From DATCIH01 sp036507955 (GTDB taxonomy: Bacteria > Bacillota > Clostridia > Clostridiales > Clostridiaceae): DNA of 24,876 bases. The stretch covers positions 1-24,876 of the forward strand of contig DATCIH010000097.1 in the NCBI GenBank assembly GCA_036507955.1, given 5' to 3'. The notes under the pieces were generated by a model. The model did not search any database. It saw nothing but the letters and a program-made list of their open reading frames with translations, and was not told the DNA's origin. This document shows, one piece after another, positions 1-7,117 of the stretch. Numbering within the stretch: position 1 is the first letter of the stretch; every line of letters begins with the position of its first letter. Made by a program: the position numbers and the translations under genes.

Positions 1-49
1 TATTTAGAATACTATAGATTTGTGTCAGTTATATGTTCAAATTTTAAAC

Positions 50-71
50 AAACTGTTAACAAACCGTTAAA
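50..71. repeat. Tandem 11-bp direct repeat upstream of the rib promoter
   Basis: Two adjacent near-identical 11-mers, AAACTGTTAAC (50-60) and AAACCGTTAAA (61-71), lie about 28 bp upstream of the -35 box of the rib-like operon. The spacing of one helical turn could suit a regulator, but no known operator is recognised. Confidence 0.4.
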
Positions 72-99
72 TCTAATAAATATCATTAAATAATAGAAA

Positions 100-128
100 T
101 TGACATAAAATTAAGGCTATGCTACATT
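100..128 (+). promoter_or_regulatory. Probable vegetative promoter of the rib-like operon
   Basis: A perfect -35 TTGACA (100-105) is followed after exactly 17 bp by TACATT (123-128). Transcription would begin near 135, inside the longest ATG-initiated reading frame of the first gene, which supports the downstream start at 170. The predicted leader of about 35 nt leaves no room for an FMN riboswitch. Confidence 0.6.
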
Positions 129-169
129 TGAAAAAGAGTAATACAAATGAGCTTGTCTATGGAGGATAT

Positions 170-1243
170 ATGAAAGAGTATTTTATGAACTATGCAATCT
201 CTCTTGCAAAAAAAGGCATAGGTTTTGTAAACCCTGGTCCCCTACGTGGAGCTGTTCTAGTTAAGGATAATAAAATAATTGGAGAAGGTAATCTTCCGTC
301 TTACTTAGGTCAACAGCCAGAGCTTTTGGCTATGGATAGTATAAATGAAGTTCTTTCTGATTCAGAGCTTTATACTGTAATAGAGCCTTCAGAGGAAGCT
401 GTGATCGAAATTATTAAAAGAAAAGTGAAAATAGTTTATATTGGAATACCAGACCTTGGCATCTATAAAAAAGAAGCATCAATAAAAGCATTAGAAGCTG
501 CAGGTATAAAAGTTATTACTGGTATCTTAAAGGAAGAATGTACTGAACTTAATGAAATTTATTCACATTATATTACTAAGGGTACCCCCTTTGTTTTTAC
601 AAAATGGGCTATGACGCTTGATGGAAAGATAGCTTCAAAAACAGGAGATTCTAAATGGATCAGTGGGGATGAAAGTCTTAAGTTCGTTCATGAGCTAAGA
701 CAAAGGGTTGCTGCCATAATGGTGGGAGAAAATACAGTTCGTGTTGATAATCCTATGCTTACTACCCGGCTGGAGGATGTAAAAATATCTAACCCAGTAA
801 GGATAATTCTTTCAAAGTATGGGAGCGTACCTGATACTTCAAAGATTTTAGAGGTTACAGAGGATACTAAAACTATATTTATTGTTTCTGAAAATATTTC
901 AAAGGAAAGAGAAGAATTCTTAATCAAAAAAAATGTAGAACTTATTAAGCTAAAGGAGTTTGAAGGTAGATTATCCTTTCAGGATATTATTAAAGCTTTA
1001 GGGGATAGGAACCTTGACTCTTTATATATTGAAGGGGGAAGTGAAGTTCTAGCCTCCGCTTTTGAAAGTAAAGTAGTTAACAAAGTATATGCAGCCATAG
1101 CTCCTAAAATAATAGGAGGAAGATCTGCAATAACAGCTGTAGCAGGTGTTGGTATAGAAAGAATGAAGGATGCTATTATTCTTAAAAGGGTAACTCATGA
1201 AATAGTAGGAGTGGACGTGATTTTTAAAGGTTATATAGAATAA
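170..1243 (+). CDS. RibD-like protein: intact pyrimidine reductase, degenerate deaminase domain
   Basis: This 357-residue protein is collinear with bifunctional RibD/RibG (about 361 aa), which deaminates and then reduces the ribosylaminopyrimidine intermediate of riboflavin synthesis. Against my recollection of B. subtilis RibG it aligns without gaps up to residue 74: the zinc ligand His49 is Gln, Cys74 is Ser, and the loop holding Cys83 is deleted. Glu51 remains, and PNPxVG has become PGPLRG. The reductase half (about residues 140-357) looks normal, with TLDGKIA, SKWISG, VHELR, DNPMLTTR and IEGGSE. The start is the ATG at 170, because GGAGG lies just upstream (161-165) and the predicted promoter overlaps the earlier ATG at 119. 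It is 18 bp from the ribBA-like gene and probably cotranscribed. Inference: it acts only as a reductase, like the plant PyrR type, on an undeaminated substrate. Family call is confident; the physiological role is not. Confidence 0.9.
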   Translation: MKEYFMNYAISLAKKGIGFVNPGPLRGAVLVKDNKIIGEGNLPSYLGQQPELLAMDSINEVLSDSELYTVIEPSEEAVIEIIKRKVKIVYIGIPDLGIYKKEASIKALEAAGIKVITGILKEECTELNEIYSHYITKGTPFVFTKWAMTLDGKIASKTGDSKWISGDESLKFVHELRQRVAAIMVGENTVRVDNPMLTTRLEDVKISNPVRIILSKYGSVPDTSKILEVTEDTKTIFIVSENISKEREEFLIKKNVELIKLKEFEGRLSFQDIIKALGDRNLDSLYIEGGSEVLASAFESKVVNKVYAAIAPKIIGGRSAITAVAGVGIERMKDAIILKRVTHEIVGVDVIFKGYIE

Positions 1244-1261
1244 TTACTTAGGAGGGCTACT

Positions 1262-2434
1262 ATGTTTAATAAAATCGAGGATGCTTTAAAGGATATTAAA
1301 GCAGGTAAAATGGTTATAGCCGTGGATGATGACAATCTAGAAGGTAATGGCTTTCTTGTTATGTCTTCTAATTTTGCAGAAAAGGAAAAAATAAACTTTA
1401 TGATGAAATATGGTGGAGGTTTTATAACTTTAGTTTTAGAAGAGGACGCTATGCAAAAATTAGACTTACCTATAAGTGCTGAAAATAAAAGTGGTTATAT
1501 TGCCTCTTTAGACTTTGTTGAAAATACAACTGGAATAAGTGCTCAGGAAAGGGCTCTGACAATTAAAAAGGTCATAGGGGAAAGCTTTGATAGACATAAC
1601 TTTATATTCCCAGGACATGTATTTTTATATAAGGGTGCTAAAGGTGGGGTACTTAAAAAAGCCTCCTTTATAGAGCTCGCACTTGATCTTTCAGAGCTCG
1701 CAGAGCAAACTCCCTCAGGTATCCTCAGCCAAATATTGACAGAGGATGGCTCAGTGGCTAAATTACCTGACCTGATTAGCTTTGGAGCTGAACATAACCT
1801 TAAAATTATCTCCATAGAGGATTTAATTGCTTACAGAAGGGAAAGGGAGTGTTACGTAACGCAGGAAGCAGAAGCTAACCTTCCAACGGAATTTGGACAT
1901 TTCAAAATGGTTGGCTTTGTTAATAGACTAAATGGTGAACACCACATTGCCCTAGTTAAAGGGGAAATAAGTGAAGAGGATGAGGTGCTAATAAGGGTAC
2001 ACTCCGAATGCCTAACTGGAGATGCCTTTCATTCTCTAAAATGTGACTGCGGACAACAGCTTACTGCAGCTCTTATGGCTATCGAAAAGGAAGGGAAAGG
2101 AATACTTCTTTATTTGAGGCAGGAAGGTCGTGGAATAGGTCTTATTAATAAGATTAAAGCTTATAAGCTTCAAGAGGAAGGTATGGATACAGAAGAAGCG
2201 AATTTAGCTTTAGGCTTCCCCTCGGATATGCGAGATTATGGGATTGGGGCTCAGATACTCAGTGAATTAAATGTTAAGAAAGTAAGACTTATGACTAATA
2301 ACCCTAAAAAGATTGTAGGTCTTAGAGGCCATGGCATTGAAATTATAGCTAGAGTTCCGATTATTATGGATACTAACCCTTATAACGAAAGATATTTTTC
2401 CACTAAAAAAGAAAAGATGGGTCATCTTTACTAA
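1262..2434 (+). CDS. RibBA-like protein: intact GTP cyclohydrolase II, degenerate DHBP synthase domain
   Basis: The 390 residues have the usual two-domain RibBA layout. The C-terminal domain (about 205-390) is a convincing GTP cyclohydrolase II, which opens GTP in the first step of riboflavin synthesis: zinc cysteines C250, C261 and C263 in HSECLTGD/CDCG, RQEGRGIGL, and Tyr301 matching E. coli Tyr105. The N-terminal domain (1-200) has the DHBP-synthase fold motifs (PGHVF, TGISAQER, PDL) but lost catalytic positions: the DDEDRENEGD loop reads DDDNLEGNGF (Arg to Leu, second Glu to Asn, last Asp to Phe), GHTE reads SFIE, and the Glu of the VCEL motif is Gln157. It therefore probably does not make 3,4-dihydroxybutanone 4-phosphate. 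AGGAGG stands upstream of the ATG. Neither riboflavin synthase nor lumazine synthase is present here. Confidence 0.92.
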   Translation: MFNKIEDALKDIKAGKMVIAVDDDNLEGNGFLVMSSNFAEKEKINFMMKYGGGFITLVLEEDAMQKLDLPISAENKSGYIASLDFVENTTGISAQERALTIKKVIGESFDRHNFIFPGHVFLYKGAKGGVLKKASFIELALDLSELAEQTPSGILSQILTEDGSVAKLPDLISFGAEHNLKIISIEDLIAYRRERECYVTQEAEANLPTEFGHFKMVGFVNRLNGEHHIALVKGEISEEDEVLIRVHSECLTGDAFHSLKCDCGQQLTAALMAIEKEGKGILLYLRQEGRGIGLINKIKAYKLQEEGMDTEEANLALGFPSDMRDYGIGAQILSELNVKKVRLMTNNPKKIVGLRGHGIEIIARVPIIMDTNPYNERYFSTKKEKMGHLY

Positions 2435-2463
2435 GAGTTTGCTTAATCAATGATAAAATCCAC

Positions 2464-2497
2464 TGAAAATCGCAGGCTTTTTTACCTGTGATTTTCA
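2464..2497. terminator. Bidirectional hairpin between convergent genes
   Basis: TGAAAATCGCAGG (2464-2476) pairs with CCTGTGATTTTCA (2485-2497), a 13-bp stem with one G-U pair and an 8-nt T-rich loop. It sits exactly between the stop codons of the convergent ribBA-like and lyase genes. There is no proper T tract on either side, so the terminator call rests on position and stem strength. Confidence 0.55.
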
Positions 2498-2513
2498 TAC
2501 CCCTGTAATAGGA

Positions 2514-3647
2514 CTATTTAAAGGCTCTTCCAAAATCAGAAATAAGATCCTCAGTATCCTCTAAACCTACAGAAATTCTAATAAGCTCATCTGTAATTCC
2601 AAGTTTTTCTCTTTCCTCCTTCGCCACAGTAGCATGAGACATCTTAACTGGATAGGATACTATAGTTTCAACCCCTCCTAAACTCACGGCCACAGCAGCT
2701 AGCTTTACCTGGCTCATAAATTTTTTTGCCGTTGAAACGTCCTTTGCTTTAAAGGACAATACTGCCCCTCCCTTAGAGGCTTGACCAAAATGAATATCTC
2801 TTCCTTCATGCTTTAGAAGGCCTGGGTAATATACCTCTGAAACATAAGGTGACTCCGAAAGCCATCTAGCTACCTTTTCTGCACTAGCGCATTGGTAATC
2901 CAACCTCACCTTTAAGGTTTTTATTCCTCTTAATAAAAGCCAACTATCCTGAGGCCCTAGTATTGCTCCAAAGGTATTTTGTACAAAGGCAAGTCTTTTA
3001 CTTAGATCTTCTCTTGCTGTAACAACTATACCTGCAACTACATCGCTATGGCCACCTAAAAACTTGGTGGCACTATGCCATACAATATCTGGTCCTAAGT
3101 CCAAGGGCCTTTGAATATATGGAGACAGAAAGGTATTGTCCACCACCACAAGAATATTTTTTTCCTTTGCTATCTTTATTGCTCCCTTTAAATCTGTTAT
3201 CTTAAGAAGTGGATTTGATGGGGTTTCTAAAAATATAGCCTTAGTATCAGCTTCAATACTGTTTACTACATTTTTAAGATCTGTAGTGTTTACGAAGGAT
3301 ACCTTTAGCCCAAAATTTATAAAAAGTTTAGAGGTAACTCTATAGGTTCCTCCGTAGACATCCTCACCCACAATTATATGATCTCCACTTTTAAACATAG
3401 CAAGAATCGAGGACACCGCTGCCATCCCAGAGGAAAAGGCAAAGCCCCTATCACCATTTTCTAAAATTGCCATTGTGCTCTCTAAAGCTTTTCTAGTAGG
3501 ATTTCCAGAACGAGCATACTCAAATTCTGGAGGATTATCAATATCTTCCTGATGAAAAGTAGAGGTCTGATATATAGGTACGCTTAAAGCTCCTGTATTT
3601 TTATCTATTTCGTTACCATTATGTATTAATTTTGTTCCGAAATCCAT
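2514..3647 (-). CDS. Cystathionine gamma-lyase/beta-lyase type PLP enzyme
   Basis: The 377-residue protein belongs to the Cys/Met metabolism PLP family (fold type I), which makes or breaks the thioether of cystathionine and related thiols in the cytosol. The PLP lysine is K195 in HSATKFLGGHSD, the cofactor aspartate lies in VVVDNTF, and the phosphate-binding SSGMAA and the DVYGGTY segment are typical of cystathionine lyases/synthases rather than methionine gamma-lyase. Length is standard. An AAGGAG site precedes the ATG. The gene lies 25 bp downstream of a GNAT gene, with cysK further upstream on the same strand, as expected for transsulfuration or thiol recycling. The members of this family (MccB, MetC, MetB, MGL) cannot be separated reliably by eye; MccB/CGL-like is the best guess. 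Confidence 0.88.
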   Translation of the reverse strand: MDFGTKLIHNGNEIDKNTGALSVPIYQTSTFHQEDIDNPPEFEYARSGNPTRKALESTMAILENGDRGFAFSSGMAAVSSILAMFKSGDHIIVGEDVYGGTYRVTSKLFINFGLKVSFVNTTDLKNVVNSIEADTKAIFLETPSNPLLKITDLKGAIKIAKEKNILVVVDNTFLSPYIQRPLDLGPDIVWHSATKFLGGHSDVVAGIVVTAREDLSKRLAFVQNTFGAILGPQDSWLLLRGIKTLKVRLDYQCASAEKVARWLSESPYVSEVYYPGLLKHEGRDIHFGQASKGGAVLSFKAKDVSTAKKFMSQVKLAAVAVSLGGVETIVSYPVKMSHATVAKEEREKLGITDELIRISVGLEDTEDLISDFGRAFK

Positions 3648-3672
3648 TGTATCGCTCCTTTTATTTTATTCT

Positions 3673-4536
3673 TTATTTATCATTTTCCTTATAAAGAAAA
3701 TATAGATAATCAGGCTTCCAATTATCTGTAGCTATAAAATTAGCCTCCTTAAGCTTTTTTATAAGCTCCAAATTCTCACTTAAAATAGGTGTGTATATTT
3801 CTTTAACTTCTGATCTATACCTTAACAGATAGTAATTAGTAAAGGTATCAATTGACTGAAAGTCATCCTCAAAGGCCAAAAAGTTTGGTCCTCCCTTATA
3901 TTTAAATATGCCCCTATGTCCGTTAATCTTTATTAAGGAATTATACCTCAATAGACTATTATATAACTCTTTAGTAAATTCCTCAAAAATAAAGGCTAAG
4001 GGTAAGATTCCCTTCCTTTTTATGAGGTAGGGCTCTCTTAATAAGTCTTCATAGCTGATAACCCAGGGCTCAAGCTTATAATCTTCAAGCTTAATATGCT
4101 CATCTAAAGCTAAATTAGATTTTATTGTCAATATTTGACTATCTACCACTTTAAAATTTAACTTTTTAAAAATTCCTATGCTCTCTAAACTATTGCTTAC
4201 AGTAGCAAACCCAAGTCTACTTATTCTACCATCTTGTAAAGCACTTTTACCTATTTGAAATACCTTGTAGACAGTAATTTTACCAATGCCTTGGCCCCTA
4301 TAGGCTTTATGCACCCTTAAGCCATCAATCCATCCACTTTTATCTGATAAAATTGAAAATCTCATTATTGAGACAACTTTGCCGTTTGCCTCATCAATTC
4401 CCCCAAGTACAATACAATCTTCATCAATCCAGCTATGAAATACCCCTGGAAGATAGTCAGTGTCTTCCCATACACCCTTTGATATATCAACTATATCCTT
4501 ATAATCTTCATGCTTTAGTTCTCTAAATAATATCAT
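3673..4536 (-). CDS. GNAT-family N-acetyltransferase with a long C-terminal domain
   Basis: The protein is 287 aa. Its N-terminal half (about residues 1-130) is a GNAT domain with the acetyl-CoA loop in HKAYRGQGIGKI, preceded by the strand WIDGLRV. The C-terminal half (about 140-287) shows no motif I can name. This two-part layout recalls the NAT16/histidine acetyltransferase-like proteins, but the substrate is unknown. I chose the ATG at 4536: the longer frame opens with a GTG at 4545 that lies within GAGGTGATC, an almost perfect Shine-Dalgarno sequence for the ATG. It is 25 bp upstream of the lyase gene and probably cotranscribed, so an acceptor related to sulfur amino acids is possible but unproven. 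Confidence 0.82.
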   Translation of the reverse strand: MILFRELKHEDYKDIVDISKGVWEDTDYLPGVFHSWIDEDCIVLGGIDEANGKVVSIMRFSILSDKSGWIDGLRVHKAYRGQGIGKITVYKVFQIGKSALQDGRISRLGFATVSNSLESIGIFKKLNFKVVDSQILTIKSNLALDEHIKLEDYKLEPWVISYEDLLREPYLIKRKGILPLAFIFEEFTKELYNSLLRYNSLIKINGHRGIFKYKGGPNFLAFEDDFQSIDTFTNYYLLRYRSEVKEIYTPILSENLELIKKLKEANFIATDNWKPDYLYFLYKENDK

Positions 4537-4578
4537 TCTGATCACCTCATAGAATATTTATCTATGAATAATAATAAC

Positions 4579-4645
4579 TAAGCCACCTGAATATTTCAAT
4601 AGGCTCACTCAATAATGAATGCTCTTACTTTTATCAGATGGCTTA
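4579..4645 (-). terminator. Large stem-loop between cysK and the GNAT gene
   Basis: On the minus strand TAAGCCATCTGA (4645-4634) pairs fully with TCAGGTGGCTTA (4590-4579), 12 bp with one G-U. The 43-nt interior contains a smaller hairpin (CATTCA with TGAGTG around TTAT). T-rich sequence (GTTATTATTATTC) follows. It may terminate cysK transcription or attenuate read-through into the GNAT-lyase pair. It does not match T-box or S-box motifs that I know. Confidence 0.5.
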
Positions 4646-4674
4646 ATATATGGACAATCATAAAAAAGTGCTAA

Positions 4675-5610
4675 TTAAATATCCTGGAATAATGGAGTAG
4701 ATAGATATCTTTCTCCCGTATCAGGTAGTAATACAACTATTACTTTTCCTTTATTTTCAGGTCTCTTAGCTAAAACAGTTGCTGCGGCTAAAGCTGCTCC
4801 TGAAGAAATTCCCACTAATAAGCCTTCCTTCTTTGAAAGTAACCTAGCTGTATCAAAAGCAACATCATTTTTTATTGGAATTATCTCATCAATTGCGTCT
4901 TTATTGTATACATCTGGTACAAAGCCTGCGCCAATACCTTGAATTTTATGAGGTCCTGGCTTGCCTCCTGCCAATACTTGTGAATCAAAGGGTTCAACTG
5001 CCACAGCCTTAACGCTGCTTTTCTTTAGCTTTAAAGCTTCAGAAACTCCAGTTATAGTTCCACCGGTACCAACACCAGCTACAAATATATCAACTGCTCC
5101 ATCTGTGTCTCTCCAGATTTCCTCCGCAGTAGTTTTTCTATGAATTTCTGGGTTTGCTGGATTCTCAAACTGCTGTGGTATATAGGAATTTGGTATTTCA
5201 GCTGCTAGTTCAGTAGCTTTTTTTATTGCGCCCTTCATTCCTTCAGGTCCTGGTGTCAATACTAATTCTGCCCCTAAGGCTTTAAGAAGGTTTCTTCTTT
5301 CCACACTCATGGTCTCTGGCATAGTAAGTATCAATCTATATCCTCTTGCAGCTGATACAAAAGCTAATGCTATTCCTGTGTTTCCACTGGTTGGCTCTAT
5401 AATAACAGTATCCTTTTTAATTAGTCCTTTTTCTTCGCCATCTAAAATCATTGCGTATCCTATTCTGTCCTTTACGCTTCCACCTGGATTAAAATACTCC
5501 AGCTTTGCTAATATAGTAGCCTGAAGATTGTTAGCCTTATTATAATTTGTAAGCTCTAGTAGCGGTGTATTACCAATTAAGTCGGTTAAACTTTTTGCTA
5601 TCTTTGACAT
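4675..5610 (-). CDS. cysK: Cysteine synthase A (O-acetylserine sulfhydrylase)
   Basis: The 311-residue PLP fold-type II enzyme makes cysteine from O-acetylserine and sulfide in the cytosol. K47 in NPGGSVKDRI is the Schiff-base lysine. PTSGNTG (73-79) binds the substrate carboxylate, GVGTGGTITG binds the PLP phosphate, and PHKIQGIGAGFVP and PDTGERYLST near the C terminus are typical of CysK rather than cystathionine beta-synthase. Length is standard. GGAGGG lies 6 bp before the ATG, and a good promoter lies upstream. The lyase gene downstream on the same strand supports sulfur amino acid metabolism. An MccA-like role (O-acetylserine-dependent cystathionine synthesis) is a less likely alternative. 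Confidence 0.95.
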   Translation of the reverse strand: MSKIAKSLTDLIGNTPLLELTNYNKANNLQATILAKLEYFNPGGSVKDRIGYAMILDGEEKGLIKKDTVIIEPTSGNTGIALAFVSAARGYRLILTMPETMSVERRNLLKALGAELVLTPGPEGMKGAIKKATELAAEIPNSYIPQQFENPANPEIHRKTTAEEIWRDTDGAVDIFVAGVGTGGTITGVSEALKLKKSSVKAVAVEPFDSQVLAGGKPGPHKIQGIGAGFVPDVYNKDAIDEIIPIKNDVAFDTARLLSKKEGLLVGISSGAALAAATVLAKRPENKGKVIVVLLPDTGERYLSTPLFQDI

Positions 5611-5662
5611 CTAAATCCCTCCAAATATTATTCCTAGTAATCCGATATGTTTTAATATATCC

Positions 5663-5691
5663 ATATTATCACTTAATCGTGCCTTTGTCTA
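5663..5691 (-). promoter_or_regulatory. cysK promoter
   Basis: On the minus strand, -35 TAGACA (5691-5686), a 17-bp spacer and -10 TAATAT (5668-5663) lie about 50 bp upstream of the cysK ATG. The predicted leader contains ATCGGATTACTAGGAATA, where a CymR-type (Rrf2 family) repressor could act by roadblock. That operator is only a guess. Confidence 0.6.
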
Positions 5692-5735
5692 TAGTATATT
5701 TTCTTAATAACTATATTATTAGGAAAAATTTTCAA

Positions 5736-6392
5736 TTATTTCTTCCCAACTAAAATAACTGTATTTTCTCCTTGCCACTTTTTTTCTACCGATTTAAACC
5801 CTGCGTTATAAAGTAATTGTATTTGGTTTTCTACTGTGCAAGGTGTATCATAGTGATAAAGCCCTTCAGTTATCCCAAGTTCCACAAGAATTCTTTTTTT
5901 TTCGCTAAAATAATAATCCTCATATTCTTGGTTTGGTGCCATATAATCCACTTCAATATACAAGGAATCTTGTTTTAAACTTTTAATAATTTTTTTATAT
6001 AATGTAGCTTTTTCTTCATGTGAATAGTGATGAAGTGTTTCAACAGACAGCACTACATCAAATATATCCTCCCCTATATCATAATGAAAATAACTATCAA
6101 CAATAAGATTAATTTGGTTTAGTTTATCCCAATGCTTTTCTTTTATCCGCTTCAGCATATCCTTTGCCAAATCAATCCCTGTAACCATAACTGTAGGATT
6201 AAGCTTAAATATCTCATCAAATTCCAGCCCCGTTCCACACCCCAAATCAAGGAGTTTTAATCCTTTAGCTTTTGGAATTAATTTTGCAGTTTCAATATAA
6301 AAAATATTTGATCCGGCTACATTATTCATCATATGTTCTTCATAACCCTCAACCCTATTATTAAAAAAACTACTCATTTCCTCTAATTTCAT
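5736..6392 (-). CDS. Class I SAM-dependent methyltransferase
   Basis: The 218-residue protein has motif I LLDLGCGTGLE (about 47-57) for S-adenosylmethionine, an acidic residue after the second strand (VTGIDLAKDM), and FDVVLSVETLHH as the post-II/motif IV region. It resembles the small-molecule methyltransferases of the UbiE/BioC group and has no rRNA-methylase motif, so the substrate cannot be named. AAGGGAG precedes the ATG. The ATG overlaps by 3 nt (ATGA) the stop of a decayed GNAT gene, so the two were once translationally coupled. Transcription probably comes from the leader whose promoter is at 7182-7210, passing two terminator hairpins. If that leader is an attenuator, the product may have a protective role. 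Confidence 0.85.
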   Translation of the reverse strand: MKLEEMSSFFNNRVEGYEEHMMNNVAGSNIFYIETAKLIPKAKGLKLLDLGCGTGLEFDEIFKLNPTVMVTGIDLAKDMLKRIKEKHWDKLNQINLIVDSYFHYDIGEDIFDVVLSVETLHHYSHEEKATLYKKIIKSLKQDSLYIEVDYMAPNQEYEDYYFSEKKRILVELGITEGLYHYDTPCTVENQIQLLYNAGFKSVEKKWQGENTVILVGKK

Positions 6393-6608
6393 TTTTCTCC
6401 CTTCTGATATTCATTTTTAGTAAGCTTATAATAAAAATAATCTTTATTTTCTATATCCATAACACCAATTAAATTGAAGCCACACTTTTCAATCACTCTA
6501 TTTGAAGGTTTATTATACGTTAGAGCTGTTGCATTTAGCTGCAGAAGATTTCTCAATGTAGGTTCTAATTATCAATCGACTTGTTTCAATTTTCATTTTT
6601 TTTAACAT
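6389..6608 (-). pseudogene. GNAT acetyltransferase remnant with internal deletion
   Basis: AGGGAGGATAAT precedes an ATG at 6608 that opens MLKKMKIETSRLIIRTYIE, a typical GNAT N terminus. The frame soon shifts, and a second frame (about 6389-6560) encodes a typical GNAT C terminus containing TYNKPSNRVIEKCGFNLIG. Only about 70 codons remain of an expected 160-180, so the acetyl-CoA binding core has been deleted. The stop codon overlaps the methyltransferase start as ATGA, an intact operon-like junction left from the functional gene. Confidence 0.8.
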
Positions 6609-6620
6609 ATTATCCTCCCT

Positions 6621-6746
6621 TTATTTATAATGAAGCGAACCGTCCCTTTTAAGTAAGTACCCTAATTTTCCATTATGTTTACCCATCCATTTATTTAACA
6701 ATGCTTTATTTATTATATATTTACTACCTTAAATATTAATTGGCAT
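6621..6746 (-). pseudogene. Small ORF remnant with an in-frame stop after five codons
   Basis: A strong site GGAGGAG lies before the ATG at 6746, giving MPINI then TAA. The same frame stays open for 35 more codons (about GSKYIINKALLNKWM through RDGSLHYK) and ends at 6621, just before the ribosome binding site of the GNAT remnant. It may be a decayed small gene, or a five-codon leader peptide followed by chance open sequence. I recognise no family. Confidence 0.35.
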
Positions 6747-6762
6747 AAAATCTCCTCCTAAC

Positions 6763-6802
6763 AAAAAAAGGTCGGGATGAAATATAATTTCATCCACAAC
6801 CT
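6763..6802 (-). terminator. Intrinsic terminator 2 of the methyltransferase leader
   Basis: On the minus strand a 9-bp perfect stem GGATGAAAT/ATTTCATCC, extended by an outer AGGTTG/CGACCT helix with one bulged base, is followed by seven T residues. This is a canonical rho-independent terminator, 16 bp upstream of the next ATG. Confidence 0.85.
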
Positions 6803-6812
6803 CTTTCACAAA

Positions 6813-6899
6813 TTGTTATGTTTTCTCCTAAAATAAGCCTAGACCTATTTGGGAGCATAAAAAAGCCATACGGTAAGTATGGCATTTAAAACATAACAA
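6813..6899. repeat. Long-range 12-bp inverted repeat enclosing terminator 1
   Basis: TTGTTATGTTTT (6813-6824) is the exact reverse complement of AAAACATAACAA (6888-6899). In the minus-strand transcript the two arms enclose the terminator at 6859-6883, and the 3' arm directly follows an AGGAG (6829-6825). Pairing of the arms could change folding or ribosome access. Confidence 0.6.
6859..6883 (-). terminator. Intrinsic terminator 1 of the methyltransferase leader
   Basis: On the minus strand GCCATAC, loop TTACC, GTATGGC is followed by six T residues. This is a perfect 7-bp intrinsic terminator, roughly 100 nt downstream of uORF 2 and well upstream of any full-length gene. Confidence 0.85.
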
Positions 6900-6984
6900 A
6901 TATAAAAATATTTAACTTAAAAGAAGATAACTAAACAGTTGGCTTCTCATAAGAGTAAATTTATAAAAGGTATAACCGCTAAAA

Positions 6985-7023
6985 CTATTCCTTAACATCA
7001 TAAATCTCAAAGAATGTACTCAT
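6985..7023 (-). CDS. Putative leader peptide uORF 2 (12 codons)
   Basis: ATG at 7023 encodes MSTFFEIYDVKE then TAG. AAGGATAGG is 7 bp upstream, a fair ribosome binding site. The uORF lies between the leader promoter and terminator 1, so ribosome occupancy could influence the downstream fold. It might instead be a remnant of a longer gene, because open codons continue in another frame after it. Confidence 0.35.
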   Translation of the reverse strand: MSTFFEIYDVKE

Positions 7024-7117
7024 AAAAGACCTATCCTTAATATAAATTTATATACAACAAACAAACTTATATTTGAACAAGTAAAAAATACATCTTTAAA
7101 ATCGGTATTTAATTATA

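Noticed and set aside
119..169. Upstream ATG extension of the RibD-like protein
   Set aside because: It has a poor ribosome binding site, overlaps the predicted -10 box, and the RibG alignment starts at the ATG at 170, which has GGAGG.
4546..4674. T-box or S-box riboswitch before the GNAT-lyase genes
   Set aside because: No T-box sequence or SAM-riboswitch motifs are visible, and the region is too short.
6790..6885. A 31-codon ORF (MPYLPYGFF...) on the minus strand
   Set aside because: It runs through the terminator stem and has no ribosome binding site; the open frame is better explained by the RNA structure.
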